In this document: one piece after another, positions 22,895 through 34,577 of the stretch | Numbering within the stretch: position 1 is the first letter of the stretch | Layout of the letters: each line of letters opens with the position of its first letter | Assembly (NCBI GenBank): GCA_038373885.1 | Contig: JAWZYV010013152.1 | Location: 124,001 to 188,000, forward strand | Reading direction: 5' to 3' | DNA: 64,000 nt | DNA from: Cheiracanthium punctorium | Lineage: Eukaryota; Arthropoda; Arachnida; Araneae; Cheiracanthiidae | Notes under the pieces: model-generated | Database searches by the model: none | What the model saw: only the letters and a program-made list of their open reading frames with translations | What the model was told of the DNA's origin: nothing | Program-made: the position numbers and the translations under genes

Positions 22895-22985
22895 GGATTC
22901 GAACCCGCAATGCCAGGGATGGAGTTGAGAGCCTTAACAATTAATCCAATAGTGCGCTACGCTACGTGCGTGTAATTTGCATTGA
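22895..22985 (-). mobile_element. tRNA-like sequence (SINE head or tRNA pseudogene)
   Basis: On the minus strand a perfect B box GGGTTCGAATCCC is followed by TTGCCGTGCA, whose CGTGC could pair with GCACG at the 5' side as an acceptor stem. The A-box region (TAGCGCACTATTGGATTAA) is poor and the anticodon arm is not clean, so a functional tRNA is unlikely. Confidence 0.5.
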
Positions 22986-23319
22986 AAGTTTTGATGAAGC
23001 TGTTATCGACTACTTATTATCGACTATTAGTAATCTCGACAATTATTTCTCGACTGTACTTCAGTATTTCATTTTAGTATTTTACGCGTAGCATGTTCAC
23101 ACAGTATACTACCTCTATGACAAAAATCATTGAAATGCGTTTCCCTTAAGCCGTGCCTCCTTCTTGCTAGAAGAATAACACTATATGGAGAAATCACTCC
23201 TTCTCATACTGCAGTCACTTTCTCAGGTACGTTGTGGCGACGTTACACTTCGTCGCACTTGATACGTTACAAATGGGATGTAAATGTACGCCTTCTGTCA
23301 CTTCGCCTCTTCTCAAACA
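22986..23319. other. No recognisable feature
   Basis: Within the gene's second intron if the gene continues to lower coordinates. No splice-flanked open segment was found. Confidence 0.4.
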
Positions 23320-23520
23320 TGTGACATTGCAGTGTATTTGATAATTAGTTACGATCACTGCAGTGTATTTGATAATTAGTTATGTGTCGTCACATTGTGA
23401 CAAACATGTGACGTTACAGAGTGACGTCACAGTGTAATTGATAACTAGTTACAATGTGACGTCACTGTGTGACAAACACGTGACGTTACAAAGTGACGTC
23501 TCAGTGTAATTTCTCACTAA
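23320..23520. repeat. About 70-bp minisatellite rich in CRE-type TGACG motifs
   Basis: Units beginning CAGTGT start at 23330 (partial), 23361, 23430 and 23502. Full units carry TTTGATAATTAGTTA-like, GTGACAAACATGTGACGTTA and GTGACGTC phrases. Perfect palindromic TGACGTCA octamers lie at 23422-23429 and 23457-23464, with more TGACG half sites at about 23409, 23481, 23494, 23543 and 23567. It lies about 300 bp downstream of the exon at 23804-24009 on the gene's strand, so it is presumably intronic. CREB/ATF binding is possible from the motif alone and is not demonstrated. Confidence 0.75.
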
Positions 23521-23803
23521 ATGATGCCCATGAAGGTCACTATGTGACGTCCATGATAGTTATCATGTGACGCCACAAAAACTGTCTCAGTTGGTCATTT
23601 GTTCGTCGCCACAACATCTTTCTGACGAGCACATCGCTCATGCAGGCTATCACACACAATCACAAAGTCACAGTGTGACCAGTATGGTATGCATACATGT
23701 TGCGATGCCATTATGCTATATAAGTTGTTTCTGTCAAAAAATTCAAACTCTGATTACACTTTTTACTACTAACATTCAAACACACACTTTGGAAACCGCT
23801 TAC

Positions 23804-24009
23804 CATTGACGGAAGAGGAATTCCTGTGACAGAATCGGTGTCAGAGGCGATGGTTGAAATGCTATTCATGGGAGTAAGTCGGCGGCCAAAACTCAACGGT
23901 GAGTGCAAAGCAAAAAAAGAATTCTTGTGGGACTGTTCATACGGTGGAGGTGGATCATGATTGAAGAACAAACTTGGGAAATGGTGCCTGAAGAGGTTCA
24001 TTTCAGCGT
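23804..24009 (-). CDS. Second coding exon of an unidentified single-pass membrane protein
   Basis: 206-bp internal exon. On the minus strand it follows a pyrimidine-rich acceptor (TTGTTTAATTCCATTCAG) and ends at a donor ATG|GTAAGC. Entering in phase 1, its first two bases join the G left by the exon at 27626, making a GAC codon. The frame then runs open for 69 codons to a phase-0 end. The predicted segment includes DAEMNLFRHHF, FFNHDPPPPYEQ (a PPxY-type motif that can bind WW domains), and a Ser/Thr-rich stretch PMNSISTIASDTDSVTG. The mutually compatible phases, both splice sites and the higher GC than the flanks argue for a real exon. I do not recognise the protein. It reads as the cytoplasmic juxtamembrane part. 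No downstream exon can be recognised at lower coordinates, so the rest probably lies outside the window. Confidence 0.75.
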
Positions 24010-24429
24010 CTGAATGGAATTAAACAAGATAATAATTATTATTTATCATATCTGTCTGTGCTTGGGACAAGCTATTGACTAATAATTAAAATATTCTTAA
24101 CCCATTTGTGTCGAGAGATTTTTGCGACTTTCTTCGATTTTTGCTAATACCAGTAATAATAGATAAATTTCTGATGTCAATTTCTTGAACAAGGGATGAT
24201 TTCTTTTAATATCATTATGTATAAAAACTGAAATGTCAACATCCTACTTTATCGTGTTAAAATATTTTGTGGAGTTGAGGTTCATTCTTCGTGAATAAAG
24301 GCTAGGAAAAATAAATAATGTTTTTGACTGACAGCGAAAATTCCGTCTCAAAAATGGAACACCAGGCATAAATGGATCAATACGTGTATATTTTTGATTA
24401 AAAATAGTTTTTACGGGAGATCAGTAATG

Positions 24430-24650
24430 AATTTCCCGAAAACTGAAAATTGGTAGGCACAACAGCCCATGTAAAGGCCAAGGCCTGCTGTGACCAGCCA
24501 CACCTTTTCCATGTTGGCACTTAGAATGAAATTCATGTGCCCAGGCTTGATGGGGCTCCTACTGTCTAGTTCCACAAGAAAGCTTAGGGAACTAGGATTT
24601 GCACGGCAGCACAATACACTAATTATTAGGCCACTGGGCTTCACATTCTT
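24430..24650 (-). mobile_element. SINE-like element in intron
   Basis: On the minus strand an A-box-like AGTGGCCTAATAATTAGTG is followed by GTGCAAATCC (weak B box), then a body containing GGGCACATGAATTTCATTC and AACATGGAAAAGGTGTGGCT. It is GC-richer than the intron around it. The open frame across it (24411-24644) has no splice sites at its ends and is better explained by the repeat. Family assignment is tentative. Confidence 0.45.
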
Positions 24651-25265
24651 TTCTATTAACCTAAATATGCAGGGAGTCTCAAAAATTTCGTTACATATAT
24701 TTAGGAATGGCTGAATATATCAAGCAATTCCGAATATACAGAAATTTAAGGTCACATATACACATATCAAGCAGCAGTTAATAATTAGTGAAAAATTTCA
24801 GATTATTATTTTTTTAGTCAAAAAATCGTATTTTGTTTCAGTTATTTAGTTTTCAAGGAATAATTTCAAAATTTGTGAGGTCCAGTTGAGAAATTTCACT
24901 GACGCTTCAACGCTTCTTGTAAAACGATTGCTGCACAAAAGGAGGCATTTGAGGGTCTTTTATCGTTATTAGTTTTTGAACTCTCTATGGTCTACTTCAC
25001 TATCACTAAAAGTTTGTAAGGAATATTTTTTGTGATACTTTGTTGAAATTTCTGTCGTTCAAAAGTAATACAGAAGCAGAGATCTAAAGCTATTTTGCTA
25101 GCTTATTTTCATACTCTTAAGACATTTGCTAAATTAAAGCATAGTGGTGTAACAGTTAGCATGCTGTCGTTAGCGCAAGTCGCAAAAATATCCGGGCACA
25201 AATGGTTAATATGATCCTACAAAGTTAAAGAGAAGAAAAACAGTCTAGTTCTAAGAAACATAATA

Positions 25266-25335
25266 CAGTCAAACCCGCTGAATGAAATATCGGTTAAAAG
25301 AATATCCCGCTTAATGTAATAACTTTCCAAAATGC
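25266..25335 (+). mobile_element. Possible solo end of a pogo/Tigger-like element
   Basis: ACAGTCAAACCCGCTGAATG and the following repeated CGGTTAAAAGAATATCCCGC resemble the ends of pogo/Tigger transposons (CAGTNRAACC...). No matching opposite end was found nearby. Confidence 0.3.
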
Positions 25336-26462
25336 ACCAAACCATAGTAATTTATCAATGTATACATACACCAGTTCTCGTATGAGGGTAAAGCGCACCA
25401 TTACTTCTAAAGCATTGAGTAAATATGAGAGATAAAAAAATAATTGTACTGCTACTTAGAAAAAGTTACTGACGGAAAAATTTTCCGACAAAATACTTTG
25501 TTTTAGGTATCGGTTTATGTATAAAAACATATTTTAAATTTAATAAACTTAATTGAAAGGAAACCCTTTGACATTTCGAAATCAGGTAGTCATCCCCTCA
25601 CTTTTCGAAACTATAAGAAGTATTTCGAAAGTATCGAAATAGTAATTTCCCTTAAAAAGCGGCAGAAAAAGTAATTAATTTTTTTTGGTTAATCTTACAG
25701 ACATGTACTTTAGAAAAGGCACTTAAAAATACGACGTTGCACAACTCTTTTAGAAAGGGGGTGATAAAAGAAAGACTTTCAAATTTTATATTCTTTAAAT
25801 TGGGATGTGAAGATTAAAACTCCTTGAACATACTGGATTAAAAAAGATTGGAAGATTGAATTTTAAACAGATGTTTTTAGCAACTACTTAGCACTGAAAT
25901 AAAATTTAAATGAAATGGGTTTCCTATTTAAACATGCATAACGTAATAAGCATGCACATCTAAAGAAAAAGCATATTTTTAGGATGGCATATTCAGTTTT
26001 CGATTTTCGAAAAGAAATTGAATATCTAATCTTTTTTTAACGGCATCATAACCGGATATGGAATGGAATTCGATTTCTAGTGATGCCTTAAATCAAACCC
26101 ATTGGCTGATAAAAAGGCTCCGAAAATACGAAGAAGAGTAGTGTGAAAGGATAACATTTCACTTTTACTTCTGCATCACACTCAAACTTTTTGTATTTCA
26201 GTCAAATTACATATTGGATGATACAAACTGTTTTTTCGTGAAGATCCGTATAAAAATTAAAAAAATATATATAGATAGATATATAAATTTTTCGAAGAAA
26301 TACCCAGAGAAAATTGTTCAGTTGAAACAGCAGAATGTTTTAAAACTAATAAACAACACATATAAATAAAAATCTGGAGTGACTCCACTCGACTTTCCGA
26401 ACACTTACGATTAAGATCACTACCAAGCATTTAAATAAATTTTAATCGATGAATAATTCAAA

Positions 26463-27070
26463 CATATATATACCAAATTGAAGCTCAATCGAATGTGCCG
26501 TTTAAACGCTATAGCGCACTTTCAAGAATTTCTCCCCATAGGCCATAATGTAAAAGAAATCTTTGTCGTAGCCCTGTAGATAAACTATAAGTCCTACACA
26601 CATCAAAATCAATACCGGTCTTAAGTTGGTGGTTTATAACATGTATACCCAATTTGAGCTCAATCGGATGTACCGTTTAAACGCTAGCACACTTCAAGAA
26701 TTTCCCCCCGTAGGCCTTAATGAGAAAGAAATCTTTGTCGTAGCCCTGTAGAAAAACTATAACTCCTATACACATCAAAATCTTACGATGGTGTTTTATA
26801 ACATATATACCCCGTTTGAGCTCAATCGAATATACCGTGTAAACGCTAGCGCACTTTCAGGAATTTCCTCCCATAGGTCATAATGTAAAAGAAATCTTTA
26901 TCGTAGCCCTGTAGAAAAATTATAAGTCCTGTACACACCAAAATGAATACCGGTCTTGCGACGGTGGTTTATAACATATATACCCAATTTGAGCTCAATC
27001 GAATGCCCATTTAGGAGCTATCGTGTTCACTCACATACACACAAACACACACACATACATACATACATCT
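26463..27070. repeat. Satellite-like array, 160-180-bp units, ending in CA/CATA repeats
   Basis: Units start at 26463, 26640, 26802 and 26975 (last partial). Each opens with CATATATACCCAATTTGAGC, continues CTCAATCGAATGTACCGTTT and AAACGCTAGCGCACTTTCA, and includes AAAGAAATCTTTGTCGTAGC and ACACATCAAAATC. The last unit passes into TTTAGGAGCTATCGTGTTCA and then CACACA/CATACA repeats, a common layout for 3' ends of arthropod retroelements. The units are clearly related, with indels. Confidence 0.8.
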
Positions 27071-27625
27071 CGTAAAAATAGCATAAATGAATTCAGAATA
27101 TCTCAAAACGTGTGATTACACCAAAATCTCGAACTCGAATTTTTTCATAATTACAATACTTTCCTTAGATGGTACATGTTCGGAAAGTAAAATTCCAAAA
27201 AAATTGTGAGTATTATTTTCCAATTTCTTTATTAATTTTTATTTTCAAACACTATATTTTTCAATTGCTCGCATTAATAACAAAATATTTTGTTGGAATA
27301 GCTCTAATAGAATATTTTGCTCGTATTTGTTTTAATTATACTAACAAAATTAATTTGTTTTTGTTAACTGGGGAAAATAATCCATTTAAATTTTTTCCGT
27401 GCAGCGAAGGCTTTTGTTTATTTAAAAAACAAAAAGTAAAATTAACTTGAAAAGTTGCTGTTTACTATGAGTGAATGTTATTTTTACTTTCGGCGAAAAC
27501 ATGCAGGAAAAAAAGCTTCCTCCGTTACACGTCAACGATTTTAATTTAGTCCCCTGGCCAATATTTTTCAAGAGAATTGTATTTATGCAAAACTAATGGC
27601 AAATAAACATAACTATTATGCTTAC

Positions 27626-27770
27626 CTTCTTTCGATCTCCTACGACTAATAAGCTGGTAAAACCAACAGTAAGGGCACACAAAGCATACTGTGAGCAGAA
27701 CAACTATGCAAAGAAGACCAACGCTCCCAGCTAGAATGGCGATTCTTTCGGCCTCGGTTAGAACAAACAT
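27626..27770 (-). CDS. First coding exon: N-terminal signal-anchor segment of an unidentified membrane protein
   Basis: The exon begins at about 27812, after a long T tract and ATTTCAG (an alternative AG lies 7 bp earlier), and carries a 42-bp 5' leader. The ATG at 27770 is preceded in frame by TAA three codons upstream, which fixes the start. The exon encodes 48 codons plus one base and ends GAAG|GTAAGC, phase 1, matching the exon at 23804-24009. The peptide starts MFVLTEAERIAILAG, then a hydrophobic span of about 23 residues (positions 11-33) with Cys residues at its inner end (CFVCPYCWFYQ), then ISRRRSKE. A short outside N-terminus and positive residues after the helix predict a type III signal anchor with the C-terminus in the cytosol. 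Synaptotagmin-like proteins have this layout, but I cannot assign the family. The leader is spliced, so the promoter lies further upstream at higher coordinates. Confidence 0.75.
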
Positions 27771-27812
27771 GAGATCTTATTTAGGTTCTCCTACGAGGCA
27801 ATCTTTCACATC

Positions 27813-28372
27813 CTGAAATCTAAAAAAAAAAAAAAAAAAAAAAGAAGAAGAAAGCAACCATGGATTCATACTATTGGTTGAAATTTTTAAAAACTTTACT
27901 GGAAACTCGAATAAGAACTGAAAGAAATTCTTCTCTCTACGCGTTTTCGGAAGATAAAAAGATTTAAAAGAAATATTCTGGTTTAAAACAAAATTTGAAA
28001 CGTCCAGTGCCTATTAAGATTTTCTGCGGATCTTGATAATCATACGTTCCATTTTTTAAAAAACTGCCTGTAGGTATTTCCGCGAGGGAGAATGTCCGCT
28101 TTCAGAATCTGGCGGGCGTTATAGGATTTCTAGAAGAAAAGTCGTTGTTTCTAATAGGCATTTGAGATAAGACGGGATTGGGATCAATTGTAATTTCTAC
28201 TGGCTCGATTCATGTGGGAATTGTCATTTATTTAATGCACCAACACAATTCTCTCCGTATTGTGTTTGTGCTTTTTATAAAACTAATTTGTTGTTTGTGT
28301 TATAGAACGTATTTTTCTTTTGATAAACCCTTAAAAATAAATATGACTTTAAAAATAATTGTAACCTTATAC
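27813..28372. other. Upstream flank or 5' intron of the minus-strand gene
   Basis: The 21-base T tract (minus strand) at 27821-27842 serves as the polypyrimidine tract. A non-coding first exon should lie further up, but no candidate is recognisable. Confidence 0.4.
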
Positions 28373-28554
28373 TGATGACATGGCATGTACGGCAGAAAAC
28401 CCTTTACACATGATTCATATTTCCTGGCCGATAATTTTTCGATCTGTGCTTATAAATACTATATTAATTAGATGAATGATGCATATGATAGCTTATTTGA
28501 CTGTTTCATTTAATTACAGATTCTGAAAGGATAATTTAGCTGTTATGCTTTGTT
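28373..28554 (+). repeat. 180-bp direct repeat, copy 1
   Basis: Matches 31221-31400 at about 90% by eye: ACACATGATTCRTATTTCCT, CGATAATTTTTCGATCTGTG, CTTATAAA and GAATGATGCATATGATAGCT are shared, and both end near GTTATGCTTTGTT. Similarity stops abruptly at both ends. Confidence 0.85.
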
Positions 28555-28739
28555 TTAATTTAGTTCTATGGAAGATTAAAAAAAAAATGCGAAAACGATT
28601 TAAATATTATATTTCCGAACTTGCAATTTAATTGTTTTCCAATTCTAGACTATTAAAATATTAATCAAAAGGTTTGATACCAATTCCACTTATTAAAAGA
28701 AATCTTTGATAAGTGTGACCACAAAACAATAGAATATTA

Positions 28740-28770
28740 TATAATATATATATATATATTTTTTTTTTCG
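28740..28770. repeat. (TA)n then poly-T
   Basis: A short TATATA tract followed by ten T residues. Confidence 0.9.
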
Positions 28771-28834
28771 AACCTATAAAGATTGTTTGTTTCTTTTCCA
28801 GGAGAGGACAGCTTACGTTACCAAATGTGCTGTT

Positions 28835-29062
28835 TAGAGCTATATGTGGGACTCCCGAAGTTTTCCGTCACAATTTGGATCCTCATCAGAGGGTTGGGAG
28901 GGAATCATCCACCGGGAATGCCAACAGCAAAGGATTCAGAGGGCGGGTGATTTCTGAATATTGGCACCTCTCAGAAACTGCTATCGACCTCAGAGGAGAC
29001 TTTCGGGACCACAGTTTTAACGTGCACGTACACCGCATGTACACAGTGAATAACATAGACGC
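28835..29062 (-). mobile_element. SINE family A, 3' body
   Basis: On the minus strand it has GTACGTGCACGTTAAAACTG, GATAGCAGTTTCTGAG, CAATATTCAGAAATC and GAGGATCCAAATTGTGAC, in the same order as the body of the copy at 1916-2185. The tRNA-like head is not evident, so it is probably truncated at its 5' end near 29062. Confidence 0.7.
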
Positions 29063-30654
29063 AATGTAGTAGGCACGAATTTGCCATTATGGACCTTATG
29101 ATGGGGATCTAAATTGAAATGGAAAACCTACAGCAGAATTGAAAAGGCTGTAGGTCGTGAAGACACGTATTCTCTAGGCCTAGAGATATATCACAGATGT
29201 GTGAAACTATAATGAAATAATACTCATAAACATTTTCGAATAACAGGACCGTATTCCCTAAATGGTCAAATAAAAGTTAAAAGTTAAGGGGTACGATTTA
29301 AAAAATAATGTTATTTTTCAGTCATGATCCGTGTGACGTACAACATGAATATTTAAACTCTAAAAATTCTATTATTTATTCCATTTAGTCTCTATAAAAC
29401 AGCATAAAAAATACCAATTTTAATTTTTCGGTACTTGATTGGTTTGCTAGGTGGAGGATAAGCGTGACATTAAGCTGTAGATATACATTTTCATATTTGG
29501 ACTGGACCCTAGAAAGATTTTAGCCCATTAAAAAAAAAAAAAAGCTTTTCTATTACAAGAATAGGAGATGAAGCCCTCTAAGGTGGGCTATCTCCCTCGC
29601 TCTAGAAATATCCAAGAAGTCTGCCCAGTTACACTAATGTTGATACATATGAAACCATCTGAATTCCTATGATACACTGAGTATAAAATCCGATTATTTC
29701 CTGTTTAAGATAGTAACTCATAAAATAAAAGGAATACTATAAGACATCCAGATCAGAAAATAGTGTTCTTTACAAGTTGTACCCAGCAGCTCTTTTCTGT
29801 TTACTGTAATTGATTATTTTTATTTATCTATTTATTTGTGCGTGGAATCATGCATTTTTTGAATTTATTCTACGTCAAATTTGACATCTGGTTTTCTGCT
29901 GCGTACTAGTATAGTATTTCCGTATGTTTTTTCCAATACATCTGTCAGCAGCATTATTTCCCCAGGGCAAAAGAAATCTAGGATATAAAAGATGAGATTT
30001 TCCTTTTAGACTGTAGGCTACCATGTGATCTGAATCTGCCTTTTATAATTGAACGGGAAAAAAGTTTTCAAAATTGATGTACTGCTGCTCTCAGACGGCT
30101 GAAAGAGAGTTGCGTTGCAATAAATATATCAGTAACCTGTCTTACTGAAATAACCCGTACCCTACGAAAAATTGCTGTTTTGAGAAAAATGTCAATAATT
30201 CAACAAGAAAGATGTGCTGAAAGAACATAAAATACTTATTCTTTTGCATACCAAATCTTTCCAAAACAGTTAAAACTACAATGGGCGATATAAAATTATT
30301 TTTTAATTAATAAATTGAAGTATTAATTTTAAAGATCGACTTCTAACATTAATTGATTTGTGTGTCAGAACTGTGATTTGAATTTATCGATTTTTATTGA
30401 TATAAACGATTTTTATTGATATTATGTACGGAAATTCAAATTTGTATGCGATATTTTCTAACATTTCTAATAATATGAATACATTAACGTGTCCTCTAAC
30501 ATAATAATCTTTTAAATAATCTTCATCATTCATTTTAAATAAGTTATATCTTTCTATGTAGCATCGTTTCCATATTTATAAACTTATTCTCAGTGAATTA
30601 GCAAATCGTTTCGGTCGGAATGTTTTACTAAGTCACTGTCAGTTTTCTATTTTC
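29063..30654. other. AT-rich DNA
   Basis: A poly-A run lies at about 29530. No gene, RNA or repeat recognised. Confidence 0.4.
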
Positions 30655-30890
30655 ACGTGGAGCCACCCGGATAGAGTATTAGCTGAAGAACCATTCTACT
30701 ACGCCTTGGGCCCGGGTTCGAATCCCTGCTTGGGCATGTATGTTAACTTGTCCAGCCCCTCCTAGGGGGTAACGCTGGCCGCCCACTAAGTTCCCCCATA
30801 ATAGAATGGCCACCATACCTTCGGGCAGTTGTAGTGGACAATGCCTAATCGGCAAGTTCCCGTGGCATCCGTATTTTGGGGACTTTACAC
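30655..30890 (+). mobile_element. tRNA-derived SINE, family C
   Basis: The head GGAGCCACCCGGATAGAGTA has an A-box-like segment, and the B box GGGTTCGAATCCC is at 30716-30728. The body contains GTCCAGCCCCTCC, AACGCTGGCCGCCCACTAAG, AATGGCCACCATACC and GGACAATGCC. It is markedly GC-richer than its surroundings. It is a different body from families A, B and D. Confidence 0.7.
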
Positions 30891-31220
30891 GATCCTAATT
30901 AATATTGCATTTACTTAGGCGGATATCTTAACTAAATCTGATTTTGTGACATCATGCGTGCACATTGGATTTATCCCTCCAATCCATGATACATTTTAAC
31001 ATTATACTTGAGAATTAAATTTAGGTGACATTTTGCATACTATGCTCTCATTTTATGTTCATTTCCGAGGCAACACAACATTTCAATACGGGCAATTACA
31101 CTGCATGAAAGTTTGTAGCCACTATGCTAATAATACACTCTCAAATTTATTCTTTTAACATGAACGTACGGGGAAATCAACTCTACAGGAGAAACAAATT
31201 GAAGAGTGGTCATGCATATT
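30891..31220. other. No recognisable feature
   Basis: AT-rich sequence between the SINE and the second copy of the 180-bp repeat. Confidence 0.4.
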
Positions 31221-31400
31221 TGATGACATAGCATGTACTGGAGAAACCCATTACACATGATTCGTATTTCCTGTCCGATAATTTTTCGATCTGTGCTTAT
31301 AAACGCTATATAAATCGATGAATGATGCATATGATAGCTTATTTGACTGTTCCATCTAATTACAGATTCTGAAAGGATAATTGAGCTGTTATGCTTTGTT
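31221..31400 (+). repeat. 180-bp direct repeat, copy 2
   Basis: Direct-orientation partner of 28373-28554, 2.85 kb downstream. It may be a mobile fragment or a local duplication. The intervening DNA is not duplicated. Confidence 0.85.
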
Positions 31401-34400
31401 AAATACAGAATAAGTGCAAAGTTCTAACTTTATTGAGAGTTACACCACAATGCAAGTAACACCGATACATTCTTTGGGGGGGGGGATAAAAGTATCAGGT
31501 ATCTAACCCAGTTTGGAATGTAGGTTGTCTGAAAGCGTTACATAAAAAAAAAAGTAGTATTATCATGTGAAACATTTGAATACTATTATTGAATACTATT
31601 TAGAATTTACGAAACAGTGGCGAACACAAGGTGGGAGGGGAGGGGGTTATTGTAGGTCAAAACGCCCCCTTTCCGAAAAATCTTTAACGCAAAGTAGCAA
31701 ATTGCGGGCAGGATTCTTCTTTTGTCGGCTGTCCTTAGGATAATCCAGTGAAATTAACAAGAACTACCGATTGAGGATTAAATTATTCAATCGTTAATTT
31801 TCAATACTAACTGAAAAATTTTAGTCGTCAACCTTTAATCGTGATTAAATATTTTATTGCTAATTTTCAATCGTTATTCGTAATTTTTTTTTTTTTTTTT
31901 TTTTAAACACGTATTTCAATACGTTGCTTAAAATAAGCTGCTGTTGTGGCTGTAAAGACCAAGGTTCAACCCAAGTTAATATGGGTTTTCTTCACATGTA
32001 ATGTGAATACGAACCAGTTAAAAATGAAAGTGCTTTCATGTGGTAATCCGTCTGTAAGCCCATATCTCCTTTGTTGTGTTGCTAATAACGATTAGTGCTG
32101 CTTCTTAGACTTTAGTAGAAGACCTTTGAAATTCGACCAGACGCATATACTTTCAGGTGTTACACAAAGACATACATCAGCTTTAGAGCTTCAGGCCCCC
32201 CCCCCCCCCCCTTCTTTTAAAAACTCACAAACACCCAATTTGTGTCATTTAAATTTTTAGACGTTCCATGTCTAAGGTAAAATCAATAGGATATTTTGAA
32301 ATTGGCACGCAAGGCGCAGATATTGAAATTCACGCCTAAAATGAATAAGCTAATGGGGCGCATCTTGGTAATAGTGCCAAATTATGAGAAAAGAAAATCG
32401 TGACGAATATTAAACGAGGTGCGGAGATTTTCTCCATTTTAATTGCATTCTTAAGTAGGGATCGGTTGCATCCTTTTGATTTTTCATAGCAATTTAAACA
32501 CACGACGTTAACATGACTGGTTGAGACAGGATGTACTGCTTCTGTGTAGTCATGAATACATGTTTTTATCGCTTCATGTTTTTCCTTTTTTATTTGGTGT
32601 GAATAAATCCTATTCTTTATTGTATTTTACTATGAAGTGATGAAATGTCGAATAGTTTACATAAAAAGAACAACTCATGTTAAAATAGTGGGGGTAGGTG
32701 TGTATAGCAAAACGTCGCAGCTTTTTTTGGAAGATATAAAACAAAACTCTTTCTCTAGAGTTGGAAAATATAGAAAAAGTATATTGACTTTTTAAATGTC
32801 TTAACATTAACCTAACCTTTTCAATATTACCAATGTAAATTGAGCAGAACATTTTAAAGTATTATGATTCCCACTGAAAAGGAGATTTATGGGATATAAA
32901 ATTGAATGAAGTACTTTCAAGCATGAAAAGAGTCAATTTTTATATATTTTAACGGTTAAAAAATTCTCTATTCGGAGAAATCTCCCGGGACTTAAACAAA
33001 AGTTTCATGCTAGGAAAATAAAAGATACTGCAATGTAAAAATATTTGAAGAAGAATGAAGTTCGTTTGATTTAAGCAGATTTGAGTTCAAATGCGCTTAT
33101 ACACTGATAATGTGAAAAAATGATCCCCGAATGAACACTGATGTGAATTTTAGTTTTATTTTTATAGAAATGAAATACCACAATACATTTTACTAGTTTC
33201 TTTTCATTTTGGTTTCGAATTCCTTAATGTAGTAGCATTTACAACGATGCCCTGTTCTGCAATTCGTACGGGAAGATTAATTTTGTTTTGTGAGGTTTTG
33301 AAAGATGATGTTCTTTACATTACAGATTACGTATTCCGAATGTAATGCTTTCTTTTGCCGACGAAATAAAATATCCTGTTTCTTACAATGAAAGTAGTTG
33401 TATATAACGATATATATATATATATATATATTTCTCTGATATTAGCAGATAAAAATAAAAAAGGTTTGATATTATTCTTGCTTTAAAATAGACTTTATAT
33501 TATCCAACAATATTTATAAAAAAATAACGAAAAAATTCCTTTGTGATGATTTTAAGTAATAAGCAATAATTCTATAATTTTACAGAAGCATAAGGATTAA
33601 TGTGTACACAACGGAAAATTGTCTAACAATCATTGATTTGCAGTAAAAAATGTGTTACGGATGTTTAATTTTTGAACCAATTGCACATAAGCTTTGATTA
33701 CTCATTAAGTAAAAGTAGGAAATTACAATATTTCTGGAGCAAACATCTAAAAATCAAAAAATGACAATTCTCTTGTTGCTTAATAAAAATAAATAAATAA
33801 GCAACTATTTTACTTTAAGTTTTAGCTCAATTCGTCTTAACTTAATTAACAGAGTACTTACGAGTACTTTAGCCTGCATTTTTAAATTTAACAAATAATT
33901 TTGGAGACAAATATTTAGTTTTGTACGGTTCCTGTTTTTTGTACAGATTTTAAATGAAACATCGTAAATAAATTTATAGCTATCGCATATTTCGAAATGT
34001 AAGACTCATTTTTAACATAACAAAACTATCAAAATTTGTGGAAAAAATGACAAATTTAAAAGTAAAAAATATCATGCGAGTTTATATTTTTACTTCTAAG
34101 AACATAAAACATTTTTAAGAAACTATTTTTTTTCTTATCAGATTATTGTCTGAAACTGTGAGTACTATATAAAAGATACAGGAATAGAGCTTAACTCTTG
34201 CCTTTAACTATAATTACTTTCCGGATTCCGCATTCCGATTTGCTGGAAATCCCTCCTCCATCCTCATAAAGTGCTTGACTTAGAAGACTCCTTTTAGGGA
34301 TTGTACCATTCTAAAATGCTGTAGCTAGATTTTATTTAATAATTAGCGTCTACCGCTATTCATATGTTTCTTGCAAAAATCAATACAAAAAAAAATCGGC

Positions 34401-34560
34401 TTGTATAACAGACTGCAGATTTCTTAAAGTACAGTTTTGACAGCATGTAAGTGTTATTTCATATTATGAAGAATTACATATTTTAAAGGAAAATATACTT
34501 CTACCTGGCTGATAAGTTGATTGAATCTAGCTAATAATTTGTAGGAAATTACAAAAACAT
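31401..34560. other. AT-rich DNA with homopolymer tracts
   Basis: Includes a G run at 31478, a CAGTGGCGAACACAAGG phrase at 31615 like the ends of some TIR elements, poly-T at 31886-31904, a weak family-B-like SINE trace (31940-32050, with GGTTCAACCC and ATGTAATGTGAATACGA), poly-C at 32196-32210 and (TA)n at 33409-33430. No gene signal. Confidence 0.4.
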
Positions 34561-34577
34561 TTCACGGGGTAATCTGT

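Larger units (their letters stand above)
24010..27625 (-). other. 3.6-kb intron filled with repeats
   Basis: Interval between the two exons, bounded by GT (27625-27624 on the minus strand) and AG (24011-24010). It contains a SINE-like element, a solo pogo-type end, and a satellite array with CA/CATA repeats. The rest is AT-rich with no signal. Confidence 0.65.

Noticed and set aside
24411..24644. 77-codon minus-strand frame inside the intron, considered as an exon
   Set aside because: No acceptor or donor at its ends, and the stretch is better explained as a SINE-like repeat.
25140..25205. Possible tRNA-like head GTGGTGTAACAGTTAGCATG
   Set aside because: No convincing B box and no body shared with other copies in the window.
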